Shown here: positions 1-5,369 of the stretch, piece after piece
Numbering within the stretch: position 1 is the first letter of the stretch
How the letters are laid out: each line of letters begins with the position of its first letter
NCBI GenBank assembly: GCA_035687895.1
Contig: DASRUE010000203.1
Location: 1 to 6,110 of the forward strand
Reading direction: 5' to 3'
DNA: 6,110 nt
DNA from: JAERML01 sp035687895
GTDB lineage: Bacteria > Bacteroidota > Ignavibacteria > UBA10030 > UBA6906
The notes under the pieces: generated by a model
What the model saw: only the letters and a program-made list of their open reading frames with translations
The model's database searches: none
Told to the model about the DNA's origin: nothing
Position numbers and translations under genes: made by a program

Positions 1-30
1 GAGGAATTAACAATGAAGCGGCAACTATTG

Positions 31-39
31 CAACTGGTG
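31..39. repeat. Left copy of 9-bp direct repeat (possible target-site duplication)
   Basis: CAACTGGTG here is repeated exactly at 196-204, on the other side of the candidate insertion. A 9-bp duplication is typical of several insertion-sequence families. Confidence 0.5.
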
Positions 40-195
40 GGTAGTGTCCCATTTTGGAATCAGCGATCGAATGCGTGTGATGATAGCCCCTGAGAACTCT
101 CCCCTTTCTCAGGTCAACCGTGACTCCCCTCCCTTGCCTATGGCATGGGGCGAGCTATTCGATTTGAATGTCGGAGAGCCAAGCTGAGACACCAC
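40..195. mobile_element. Candidate MITE-like non-coding insertion (about 156 bp)
   Basis: The outer ends form imperfect terminal inverted repeats: 41-57 (GTAGTGTCCCATTTTGG) matches the reverse complement of 179-195 at 13 of 17 positions. The nine bases CAACTGGTG occur exactly at 31-39 and again at 196-204, directly outside the ends (one ambiguous base at 40), which is what a 9-bp target-site duplication looks like. The interior codes for nothing convincing and contains an 8-bp stem at 89-96/106-113 (CCTGAGAA/TTCTCAGG). The element sits just past the stop codon of the phosphatase gene and does not damage it. Size, ends and duplication fit a non-autonomous derivative of an insertion sequence. 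I cannot assign an IS family, and a chance arrangement remains possible because the ends and the flanks share GGTG-rich sequence. Confidence 0.5.
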
Positions 196-204
196 CAACT
201 GGTG
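196..204. repeat. Right copy of 9-bp direct repeat (possible target-site duplication)
   Basis: This is the exact partner of 31-39. It begins at the first base after the right inverted-repeat end and stops 4 bp short of the phosphatase stop codon (read on the minus strand). Confidence 0.5.
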
Positions 205-208
205 TGAA

Positions 209-1087
209 TCAGAAATGATACATCAGTCCGACTGATGGCTGAGAAGAGGGGATGAAACTGAACTGCAAAGACGATGTGGCTGTACTTCCTTCATCACCGA
301 AATGCCAATCATATACGATGTTGCCAATCGCCGTGCCGACCGCGGCGCCGATGATCACATCGCTCAGATAGTGCTTCCGGTCGTGGATGCGCGAATACCC
401 CACATACGCCGCCCATCCATACGTCGTGACAAACGCTGTGGTCTTCAGCATCGTGCGTGTGAAGTCAGAACGCCGCGCGATTCCCCACCCATCAATCCAA
501 TCATCCAGCTCACGGTACACGAATGCTGACGCAGCGAAAGACCCTGATGTATGACCGGAGAAAAATGCACGGCTATCCGAGCCGTCAGGACGAACGCGGT
601 AAATGAGATTCTTGGATACTTCGGTGATGCCGTAGGTGTACAGCATCGTCTTGGCAAAGACGAATGGCCGCTCGTAGTCGCGTGACGTGATGTCTGCGTC
701 TGTGGCAACATCGAGCAGGGCAGTGAGACTGAGTTGTCCGACGAAGATGGCGGTCTGAATAGTCGCCGGGTTAATCCGGGAGCCGAGTGACTGGCCACCG
801 TCCGACCTGCTGAGAGAGCTGCTGACATTCCGGTCAAACCCAAAAGGGAGCAACGCAACCTGATCATCAGACTCGTCGGGTTTGTACATGGTCAGCGCCG
901 CAAGTCCGACGAGTGAAAGGTCCCTGGTGGTGAAGGCGTCGGTGAGCCCTTGTGAAAAGTGTGCGGGGGCTATAGAGCGTGAAGGGAAGAGGTGTCGGTC
1001 GTTGTTCGACTGATCCTTGAATTGTCCAAGAGCCTGCCCAGCCAACACTCCGATCAGCGAAACGCAAACGATTCCCTTCAAAGGCAT
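209..1087 (-). CDS. PAP2-family phosphatase, secreted or envelope-located
   Basis: This 292-residue protein carries the three-part active site of the PAP2 / type 2 phosphatidic acid phosphatase superfamily. Motif 1 is K159-x6-R166-P167. Motif 2 is SGH at 177-179, with the usual preceding Pro replaced by Phe. Motif 3 is S232-R233-x5-H239-x3-D243. In the family these residues bind phosphate and form a phospho-histidine intermediate. The start (MPLKGIVCVSLIGVLAGQALG) looks like a signal peptide cleaved near residue 21. Hydrophobic stretches lie near 55-67, 111-126, 213-231 and 244-258. The last 20 residues alternate hydrophobic and polar and end in Phe, resembling an outer-membrane beta strand. 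Likely substrates are lipid phosphates or undecaprenyl pyrophosphate, but the sequence does not decide. It is transcribed divergently from argF. The ribosome site is weak (GAAGAG about 8 nt upstream of the ATG). Confidence 0.85.
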   Translation of the reverse strand: MPLKGIVCVSLIGVLAGQALGQFKDQSNNDRHLFPSRSIAPAHFSQGLTDAFTTRDLSLVGLAALTMYKPDESDDQVALLPFGFDRNVSSSLSRSDGGQSLGSRINPATIQTAIFVGQLSLTALLDVATDADITSRDYERPFVFAKTMLYTYGITEVSKNLIYRVRPDGSDSRAFFSGHTSGSFAASAFVYRELDDWIDGWGIARRSDFTRTMLKTTAFVTTYGWAAYVGYSRIHDRKHYLSDVIIGAAVGTAIGNIVYDWHFGDEGSTATSSLQFSFIPSSQPSVGLMYHF

Positions 1088-1097
1088 TCTCTACTCT

Positions 1098-1109
1098 TCA
1101 ACATGTTGA
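1098..1109. promoter_or_regulatory. 12-bp perfect palindrome, possible operator
   Basis: TCAACATGTTGA is perfectly self-complementary and lies 11-22 nt upstream of the phosphatase start, between the predicted transcription start and the ribosome site. The position would suit repressor binding or an effect on the 5' leader. No known regulator is recognised. Confidence 0.3.
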
Positions 1110-1133
1110 TGAACTGGAGACTGATCTGTACCT

Positions 1134-1162
1134 ACAATACAAAGCTTCTCTGACTATTTCAA
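1134..1162 (-). promoter_or_regulatory. Sigma70-like promoter for the PAP2 phosphatase gene
   Basis: Read on the minus strand, TTGAAA (1162-1157) matches the -35 consensus at 5 of 6 positions. A 17-nt spacer follows, then TATTGT (1139-1134), which matches the -10 consensus at 4 of 6. Transcription would start near 1127, giving a leader of about 40 nt. It was found by eye, and the -10 match is only moderate. Confidence 0.4.
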
Positions 1163-1338
1163 TGGGATGCCCGCTGTGCATTTCCGGGTCAAATTTCCCT
1201 CCCTGGCCCTTGTTAAACACCCAGCAGGTCTGTCGAATTCTTCAACACTGATGCTTATATGAATCGTTTTCAGATTCTTCAGCCCATTCCCAATCGTGCG
1301 AAGCCCTCTCATTCCCTGTCGTTTCACTGGCTTCTATC

Positions 1339-1351
1339 GCGTTTAAAACGC
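1339..1351. promoter_or_regulatory. 13-bp near-palindrome upstream of argF, possible operator
   Basis: GCGTTTAAAACGC has 6-bp arms around a single central base. It lies about 100 bp upstream of the argF start and 50 bp upstream of the candidate -7 box, an upstream-activator position. It does not match the ARG-box pattern. Confidence 0.25.
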
Positions 1352-1400
1352 TATTTCCATGGGCACGTTTTTTGAGCCATTCTCTTCTGGTGTAGCAATT

Positions 1401-1408
1401 TACGTTTG
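1401..1408 (+). promoter_or_regulatory. argF: Candidate -7 promoter box (TAnnTTTG type) for argF
   Basis: TACGTTTG matches exactly the TAnnTTTG -7 element known from Bacteroidota promoters. The nearest upstream TTTG (1371-1374) is 26 nt away, longer than the usual 19-21 nt, so the -33 partner is poor. A start near 1413-1415 would give a leader of about 40 nt. No good sigma70 -35/-10 pair was found for argF. Confidence 0.3.
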
Positions 1409-1438
1409 AACCGTTCTGTTTTCACAAGCGAAATTCAC

Positions 1439-1444
1439 AAAGGG
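1439..1444 (+). promoter_or_regulatory. argF: Ribosome binding site deciding the argF start
   Basis: AAAGGG lies 8 nt upstream of ATG 1453. The in-frame TTG at 1447 would be only 2 nt away, so the ATG is the better start. Confidence 0.6.
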
Positions 1445-1452
1445 TATTGCCA

Positions 1453-2442
1453 ATGCATCGCGTGAAACGCACTGCTTCATCCAAATCAAAGACATCGCAG
1501 AAGAGGTACATTAGCAACTCGCTTCGCGGACGGGACCTTCTTTCGATTGATGATCTCTCTGCCGAGGAAGTACTTCACCTCTTCAGACTTACTGCCGAGA
1601 TGAAGAAAAAGCCCCTGACGTTCAGGAAGTCCCTCGACGGGAAGATGATAGCGTTAATCTTTGAGAAGCCATCGCTACGGACCCGGACGACATTTGCTGT
1701 GGGCATCAAGCAACTGGGTGGCGACTCCATCTACCTCTCGCCGGCGGAGATCAGTCTCGGCAAACGGGAATCGGTGCATGATGTTGCAAAGAACCTCGAA
1801 CGGATGGTGGAGGGCGTCATGATCCGCACGTTCGGTCATGACGTGTGCACGTCGTTTGCCCTGCATTGCGACAAGCCGGTCATCAACGGGCTCACGGATC
1901 TCGAGCATCCATGCCAGGCATTGGCGGACTTCTTCACCATTACGGAGTTCAAGAAAGATATCCGCTCGCTGAAGCTGACATATATTGGCGACGGAAACAA
2001 TGTCGTCCATTCGTTGATGCTCACAGCCGCCAAACTCGGCGCTCACCTGTTTGTTGCCGTACCCGATCGCTACCAGCCGTCGCAAGAGATTTTGATGCGT
2101 TCACGGGAAATTGCCGCCGTCACAGGTGCAACGATCGTTATAACAAATGATCCGGTTGAAGCATCCGACAATGCGGACATGATTTACACAGACGCATGGG
2201 CAAGCATGGGGCAGGAGGCAGAGGCTGCAGAGCGGAGAGCGATCTTCAAACCATATCAGGTCAACAAGGAACTCTTCTCGCACGCGAAGCCGGATGCCTT
2301 GTTCATGCACTGCCTCCCGGCACATCGCGGGGAAGAGGTTGTGGACGACGTCATCGATTCACCGAACTCGGTTGTATTCCAGGAGGCGGAGAACCGTCTC
2401 CACATCGAAAAGGCGATCATGCATGAACTCCTCAAGGACTGA
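1453..2442 (+). CDS. argF: Ornithine carbamoyltransferase
   Basis: This cytoplasmic enzyme catalyses carbamoyl phosphate + L-ornithine <-> L-citrulline + phosphate. The 329-residue protein shows family signatures in order. The carbamoyl-phosphate loop EKPSLRTRTTF is at 71-81 (the S-[TL]-R-T-R motif). IRTFGH is at 124-129 and HPCQALAD at 152-159. The second-domain nucleotide-fold-like segment IGDGNNVVHSL is at 178-188. The ornithine-binding SMG loop is at 251-253 after D247, and the catalytic HCLPAHR is at 287-293 with C288. The SMG loop and HCLP favour ornithine over putrescine or N-acetylornithine as acceptor. The N-terminus has about 22 extra, mostly basic residues before the conserved LRGRDLLS segment. 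The 3' end overlaps arcC by 20 nt, so the two are surely one operon. It may serve arginine synthesis (anabolic) or citrulline breakdown (catabolic); pairing with carbamate kinase favours the latter or a reversible role. Confidence 0.95.
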   Translation: MHRVKRTASSKSKTSQKRYISNSLRGRDLLSIDDLSAEEVLHLFRLTAEMKKKPLTFRKSLDGKMIALIFEKPSLRTRTTFAVGIKQLGGDSIYLSPAEISLGKRESVHDVAKNLERMVEGVMIRTFGHDVCTSFALHCDKPVINGLTDLEHPCQALADFFTITEFKKDIRSLKLTYIGDGNNVVHSLMLTAAKLGAHLFVAVPDRYQPSQEILMRSREIAAVTGATIVITNDPVEASDNADMIYTDAWASMGQEAEAAERRAIFKPYQVNKELFSHAKPDALFMHCLPAHRGEEVVDDVIDSPNSVVFQEAENRLHIEKAIMHELLKD

Positions 2443-3406
2443 CAAGCCCGGGCTCGTACTGGTTGCCGTTGGAGGTAACGCGTTGATCCGCGCCGGACAA
2501 ACCGGCACGGCCGAGCAGCAGTTTGAAAATGCGATGGAGACCGCCGAAGCCGTCGTGCACCTGATCAAAGCGGGGTATCGCGTGGTGCTTACGCATGGCA
2601 ATGGACCTCAAGTCGGTGCCGCACTCACCCGTTCCGAGATGGCATTCACCTATGCGTATCGCATGCCCTACGATTGCTGTGTGGCATCCACGCAGGGAGA
2701 GATCGGCTACGTGCTGCAGTATGCCTTGTGGCAGATGATGCAGCGGGAGCAACTGCGCGTTCCGGTTGTCACGCTCATTACACAGGTGCTTGTCGATCCG
2801 AAAGACCCGGCCTTTCAGCATCCCACGAAGCCGGTCGGTCCGTTCTACTCAAAGGAGGTGGCGGAACGGTACTCGAAGCACTTCGGGTGGGCGATGATCG
2901 AGGACTCCATGCGCGGCTTCCGGCGTGCGGTCCCTTCGCCTGAGCCCAAAGAAATTATCGAGGTCGAAGCCATTCGTGCTTGCGTTGACCGTGGACTTGT
3001 CGTGATTGCTGCCGGCGGCGGCGGTGTGCCGGTCTTTAACGACCATGACATTGCCAAGGGTGTGGAGGCCGTCATCGACAAGGACCTCACATCTGCTTTG
3101 CTCGCAAGCCGGCTGGGGGCGGACGTCTTCGCCATCGCCACCGGGGAAGAGCATGTGTATCTGGATTACAAAAAACCAACGCAGCGTGCATTGGGAAAAA
3201 TGAATGATGATGAATGCCGGCTGTATCTGAGTGCGGGACAGTTCCCCGAAGGAAGCATGGGTCCCAAAATCCGCGCAGCGCTTTCCTATCTTGACGGAGG
3301 TGGCAAGGAAGTCATCATCACGGACACAGCGCACCTGCGGGCAGCAATGAACGGGGAGGCAGGGACGCACATCCTCCCATCGCACGAAATGATTGAATGG
3401 CCGTAG
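2423..3406 (+). CDS. arcC: Carbamate kinase
   Basis: It catalyses carbamoyl phosphate + ADP <-> carbamate + ATP, the ATP-yielding last step of the arginine deiminase pathway or the reverse. The 327-residue length is close to the family's roughly 310-315. Signatures of the amino-acid kinase fold are AVGGNALI at 15-22, THGNGPQVG at 57-65, TQGEIGYVLQ at 90-99 and the lid segment DPAFQHPTKPVGPFY at 128-142. They continue with RRAVPSPEPKEIIE at 167-180, AAGGGGVPV at 196-204, the DKD triad at 219-221 and FPEGSMGPKI at 274-283. The ATG at 2423 lies inside the end of argF (20-nt overlap), with AAAAGG at 2408-2413 nine nt upstream. The frame stays open further upstream, but that part lacks family similarity and is the argF antiframe. 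Tight coupling with argF implies shared use of carbamoyl phosphate. Confidence 0.95.
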   Translation: MNSSRTDKPGLVLVAVGGNALIRAGQTGTAEQQFENAMETAEAVVHLIKAGYRVVLTHGNGPQVGAALTRSEMAFTYAYRMPYDCCVASTQGEIGYVLQYALWQMMQREQLRVPVVTLITQVLVDPKDPAFQHPTKPVGPFYSKEVAERYSKHFGWAMIEDSMRGFRRAVPSPEPKEIIEVEAIRACVDRGLVVIAAGGGGVPVFNDHDIAKGVEAVIDKDLTSALLASRLGADVFAIATGEEHVYLDYKKPTQRALGKMNDDECRLYLSAGQFPEGSMGPKIRAALSYLDGGGKEVIITDTAHLRAAMNGEAGTHILPSHEMIEWP

Positions 3407-3431
3407 GGGTGGACATCTTGAACTCTCCCAC

Positions 3432-3498
3432 GCCTGCGGGCCGAAACGCCGGTCCGTTGCCGAAGCTCTGGAGTGTAAGCGACCTTCGGCGTGCAGGC
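3432..3498. repeat. Long imperfect hairpin after arcC
   Basis: GCCTGCGGGCCGAA (3432-3445) pairs with TTCGGCGTGCAGGC (3485-3498) at 12 of 14 positions, around a 39-nt loop. It is GC-rich, with no T-tract on the plus strand, so it is not a canonical terminator. It may be a separate repeat element or stabilise the arcC 3' end. Confidence 0.45.
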
Positions 3499-3501
3499 CC
3501 G

Positions 3502-3675
3502 GCCCCTCCCTTGTGAAGGGAGGGGAGTGATGGGGTGAGCAAAGGGGTCGTCATCCACAACAATTCATTCCCCCTCGAAGAGGCATACGACTGGTAGAGG
3601 GGAGAAAACAAGAGGGGTGTTATATGACAAAGTGGGATGACACCGTCGAGTGTTGTGTAAGTTGAATATCCGGAA
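3502..3675. repeat. 184-bp-period structured repeat, copy A
   Basis: This copy shares ordered blocks with copy B: CCCCTCCCTTG, AAGGGAGGGGAGTGA, GTCATCC, CCCCTCGAAGAGG, AGAGGGGAGAAA, CAAGAGGGGT, GTGGGATGAC and GTTGAATATC. It opens with a perfect 10-bp stem (3503-3512/3516-3525, 3-nt loop). The inner stem (3568-3576/3597-3605) and outer stem (3549-3558/3632-3641) have mismatches or a one-base gap, so this copy looks more decayed than copy B. Confidence 0.8.
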
Positions 3676-3685
3676 CTCTCCCCCT

Positions 3686-3859
3686 GCCCCTCCCTTGAAA
3701 AGGGAGGGGAGTGAAGAGGCGAGACGCGGCACGTCATCCCACAACAACTTTTTTCTCCCCTCGAAGAGGTACACAACTGGCAGAGGGGAGAAAGCAAGAG
3801 GGGTCATATTGCAGAGTGGGATGACGATATCGCGGGTTGTATGAGTTGAATATCTGGAC
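3686..3859. repeat. 184-bp-period structured repeat, copy B
   Basis: This better-preserved copy starts and ends exactly 184 bp after copy A. It has a perfect 10-bp stem (3687-3696/3700-3709, loop GAA). A nested pair follows: outer 11-bp arms CGTCATCCCAC/GTGGGATGACG (3732-3742/3816-3826) enclose inner 11-bp arms TTTCTCCCCTC/GAGGGGAGAAA (3752-3762/3783-3793). The nested palindromes suggest a REP/MITE-like intergenic element or a structured RNA within the operon transcript. Confidence 0.8.
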
Positions 3860-3906
3860 TGAGCAACAAATGCACAAGTTTTCTTTATCGAGTTACCTGA
3901 ACAATT

Positions 3907-3911
3907 GGAGG
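3907..3911 (+). promoter_or_regulatory. Ribosome binding site of the cDPGS-like gene
   Basis: GGAGG lies 4 nt upstream of ATG 3916. The spacing is short but the match to the anti-Shine-Dalgarno is strong, and no better start exists nearby. Confidence 0.6.
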
Positions 3912-3915
3912 CAGC

Positions 3916-5280
3916 ATGACACGTAGACGGGTCCTCATCATGGGGGCAGCAGGACGGGATTTCCACAATTTCAACACGGTCTTCCGTGGCAACAAGAAAT
4001 ATGAGGTGGTGGCGTTCACCGCCACGCAGATTCCCAACATCGATGGGAGGAAGTACCCGGCAAAACTCGCCGGTGCCCTCTACCCGAAGGGCATCCCGAT
4101 CTATCCTGAAGGCGATCTCCCACAGTTGATCCGGAAGCTGAAGATCGACGAAGTCGTGTTCGCCTACTCCGACGTGAGTTTCAAGTATGTCATGGATCAG
4201 GCATCGCTCGTGATGGCGTGCGGCGCAGACTTCAAGGTGCTCGGAACACGGCAGACCATGATCAAGTCAAAGGTGCCGGTGATTGCCGTGGTGGCTGTGC
4301 GGACAGGCTCGGGTAAGAGCCAGACTTCGCGCAAGGTGTGCAGCCAGCTCCGCAGCATGGGGAAACGGGTGGTCGCCATCCGCCACCCTATGCCGTATGG
4401 TGATCTGGTGAAACAGCGTGTGCAGCGGTACGCCTCGATTGCAGACCTGAAGAAGTTCAAGTGCACGGTGGAGGAGATGGAGGAGTACGAGCCGCACATT
4501 GTCGAAGGCACCATCATCTACGCCGGGGTGGATTACGAAGCAATTCTTCGTCAGGCCGAGCAGGAGGCGGATGTGATTGTGTGGGATGGCGGGAACAACG
4601 ATACGTCATTCTACAAACCCGATCTCACGATCACCGTTGTCGACCCGCACCGGCCGGGCCATGAGATCTCGTACTATCCCGGCCAGACCAACGTGCGCCT
4701 CGCCGACGTGATTGTGGTGAACAAAGTGGACTCTGCTTCATTGGAGAACATCGACACCGTGATCCAGAACGCGCAGGGCATCAACTCTCATGCGCTCATC
4801 ATCAAGGCGGCGTCACCCATTACGGTGGATAATCCCGATGAGATACGCGGCAAGAGAGTGCTGGTGGTAGAGGATGGGCCCACGCTGACACACGGGGAAA
4901 TGCGTTATGGGGCAGGGACGATTGCCGCCAGGACGTTCGGTGCAAAAGAGATCATCGACCCGCGGCCGTTCGCCGTGAAGTCCATTGCCGAGACCTACGA
5001 GAAGTATCCCATGACAGGGCCCCTGCTCCCCGCCATGGGGTACGGCGACCAGCAGATGAAGGACCTTGAAACCACGATCAACCGGGTCCCGTGCGACACC
5101 GTGGTGATCGGCACACCCATTGACCTCCGGCGGATCATTCATATCAAGAAGCCATCAGTGCGGGTGCAGTACTCTCTCGAAGAAACGACGAAGCCGGATC
5201 TGGAAGATGTGTTGGTGAAGTTCCTGCTGAAGGAGAGGGCTCACTCATTCCACCGGAAGCCGATGGCTGCGATGATGTAG
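3916..5280 (+). CDS. cpgS: Cyclic 2,3-diphosphoglycerate synthetase-like P-loop NTPase
   Basis: This 454-residue protein resembles the family of the archaeal enzyme that closes 2,3-diphosphoglycerate to its cyclic form with ATP (COG2403, also described as predicted GTPases). The length agrees. Residues 5-115 form an N-terminal Rossmann-like part (VLIMGAAGRDFHNFN at 6-20). A P-loop follows at 128-135, VRTGSGKS, whose first Gly of the Walker A pattern is replaced by Val. Next come HPMPYGDL at 157-164, a Walker-B-like strand ending WDGGNND (223-229) and NKVD at 269-272, the guanine-specificity motif of GTPases. The C-terminal third (GEMRYGAG, DPRPFAVKSI, PAMGYG) has the look of the family. No transmembrane segment or signal peptide is evident. 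It follows arcC on the same strand after a repeat-rich spacer. Whether it makes cyclic DPG in this bacterium or acts on another substrate linked to carbamoyl phosphate is unknown. Family assignment is firm, function is not. Confidence 0.8.
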   Translation: MTRRRVLIMGAAGRDFHNFNTVFRGNKKYEVVAFTATQIPNIDGRKYPAKLAGALYPKGIPIYPEGDLPQLIRKLKIDEVVFAYSDVSFKYVMDQASLVMACGADFKVLGTRQTMIKSKVPVIAVVAVRTGSGKSQTSRKVCSQLRSMGKRVVAIRHPMPYGDLVKQRVQRYASIADLKKFKCTVEEMEEYEPHIVEGTIIYAGVDYEAILRQAEQEADVIVWDGGNNDTSFYKPDLTITVVDPHRPGHEISYYPGQTNVRLADVIVVNKVDSASLENIDTVIQNAQGINSHALIIKAASPITVDNPDEIRGKRVLVVEDGPTLTHGEMRYGAGTIAARTFGAKEIIDPRPFAVKSIAETYEKYPMTGPLLPAMGYGDQQMKDLETTINRVPCDTVVIGTPIDLRRIIHIKKPSVRVQYSLEETTKPDLEDVLVKFLLKERAHSFHRKPMAAMM

Positions 5281-5302
5281 GAGTGATGTGTTAGGGAAAT
5301 GA

Positions 5303-5332
5303 AAACGGCGGACAGTGTATGGTCCGCCGTTT
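5303..5332. terminator. Bidirectional stem-loop terminator between convergent genes
   Basis: AAACGGCGGAC (5303-5313) and GTCCGCCGTTT (5322-5332) form a perfect 11-bp GC-rich stem with an 8-nt loop, 22 bp past the cDPGS-like stop and 37 bp past the end of the convergent membrane-protein gene. On the minus strand the stem is followed by TTTT-CATTTC, on the plus strand only by TTTG, so it is probably stronger for the minus-strand operon. Confidence 0.75.
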
Positions 5333-5369
5333 GTAGAATTGAACCTGCATTCCGCTACCGGCCCATACT

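Larger units (their letters stand above)
1088..1452. other. Intergenic spacer between the divergent phosphatase and argF genes
   Basis: About 360 bp with no credible ORF. It holds a sigma70-like minus-strand promoter (1134-1162), a 12-bp palindrome next to the phosphatase start (1098-1109), a 13-bp near-palindrome (1339-1351) and a TAnnTTTG box (1401-1408) upstream of argF. ATTCTTCA occurs twice (1237-1244 and 1274-1281), and GAATC/GATTC form a short inverted repeat at 1261-1277. I saw no clear arginine-repressor (ARG) box. Confidence 0.6.
3407..3915. other. Repeat-filled spacer between arcC and the cDPGS-like gene
   Basis: This 509-bp stretch has no credible gene. Short ORFs here run through repeats and are not conserved in frame between the copies. 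It contains a long imperfect hairpin (3432-3498) and two copies of a structured repeat at a period of 184 bp (3502-3675 and 3686-3859). The last 55 bp are ordinary leader sequence with a ribosome site. No T-rich intrinsic terminator follows arcC, so readthrough into the downstream gene is possible. Confidence 0.7.

Noticed and set aside
13..93. 26-residue ORF starting at ATG 13 with GAGGAA 6 nt upstream
   Set aside because: It runs from flanking DNA into the candidate insertion after nine codons, and without the insertion it would stop at once. It has no recognisable content.
189..205. Small hairpin ACACCA/TGGTGT after the phosphatase gene as its terminator
   Set aside because: The stem is only 6 bp and no T-tract follows on the minus strand. 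The sequence is better explained as the inverted-repeat end plus flanking duplication.
1260..1278. ARG box for argF around TGAATC...GATTC
   Set aside because: Only the GAATC/GATTC core matches, spacing differs from the known operator, and it lies about 180 bp upstream of the start.
2294..2422. N-terminal extension of carbamate kinase by 43 residues from ATG 2294
   Set aside because: The extra part is the antiframe of the conserved argF C-terminus, Arg/Ser-rich and unlike carbamate kinases. ATG 2423 has a ribosome site and fits the family length.
3503..3525. Perfect 10-bp hairpins (also 3687-3709) as intrinsic terminators of arcC
   Set aside because: No U-rich tract follows on either strand, and the hairpins are internal parts of the repeat units.
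3502..3859. CRISPR array
   Set aside because: There are only two units of about 174 bp with internal palindromes, and no short identical repeats with unique spacers.
3318..3966. Minus-strand ORFs of 133 and 159 residues across the arcC-downstream spacer
   Set aside because: They translate the 184-bp repeats into repeated SLPSLxKGGAG and FSPLPVVYLFEG-type peptides. This is repeat artefact, overlapping real genes at both ends.
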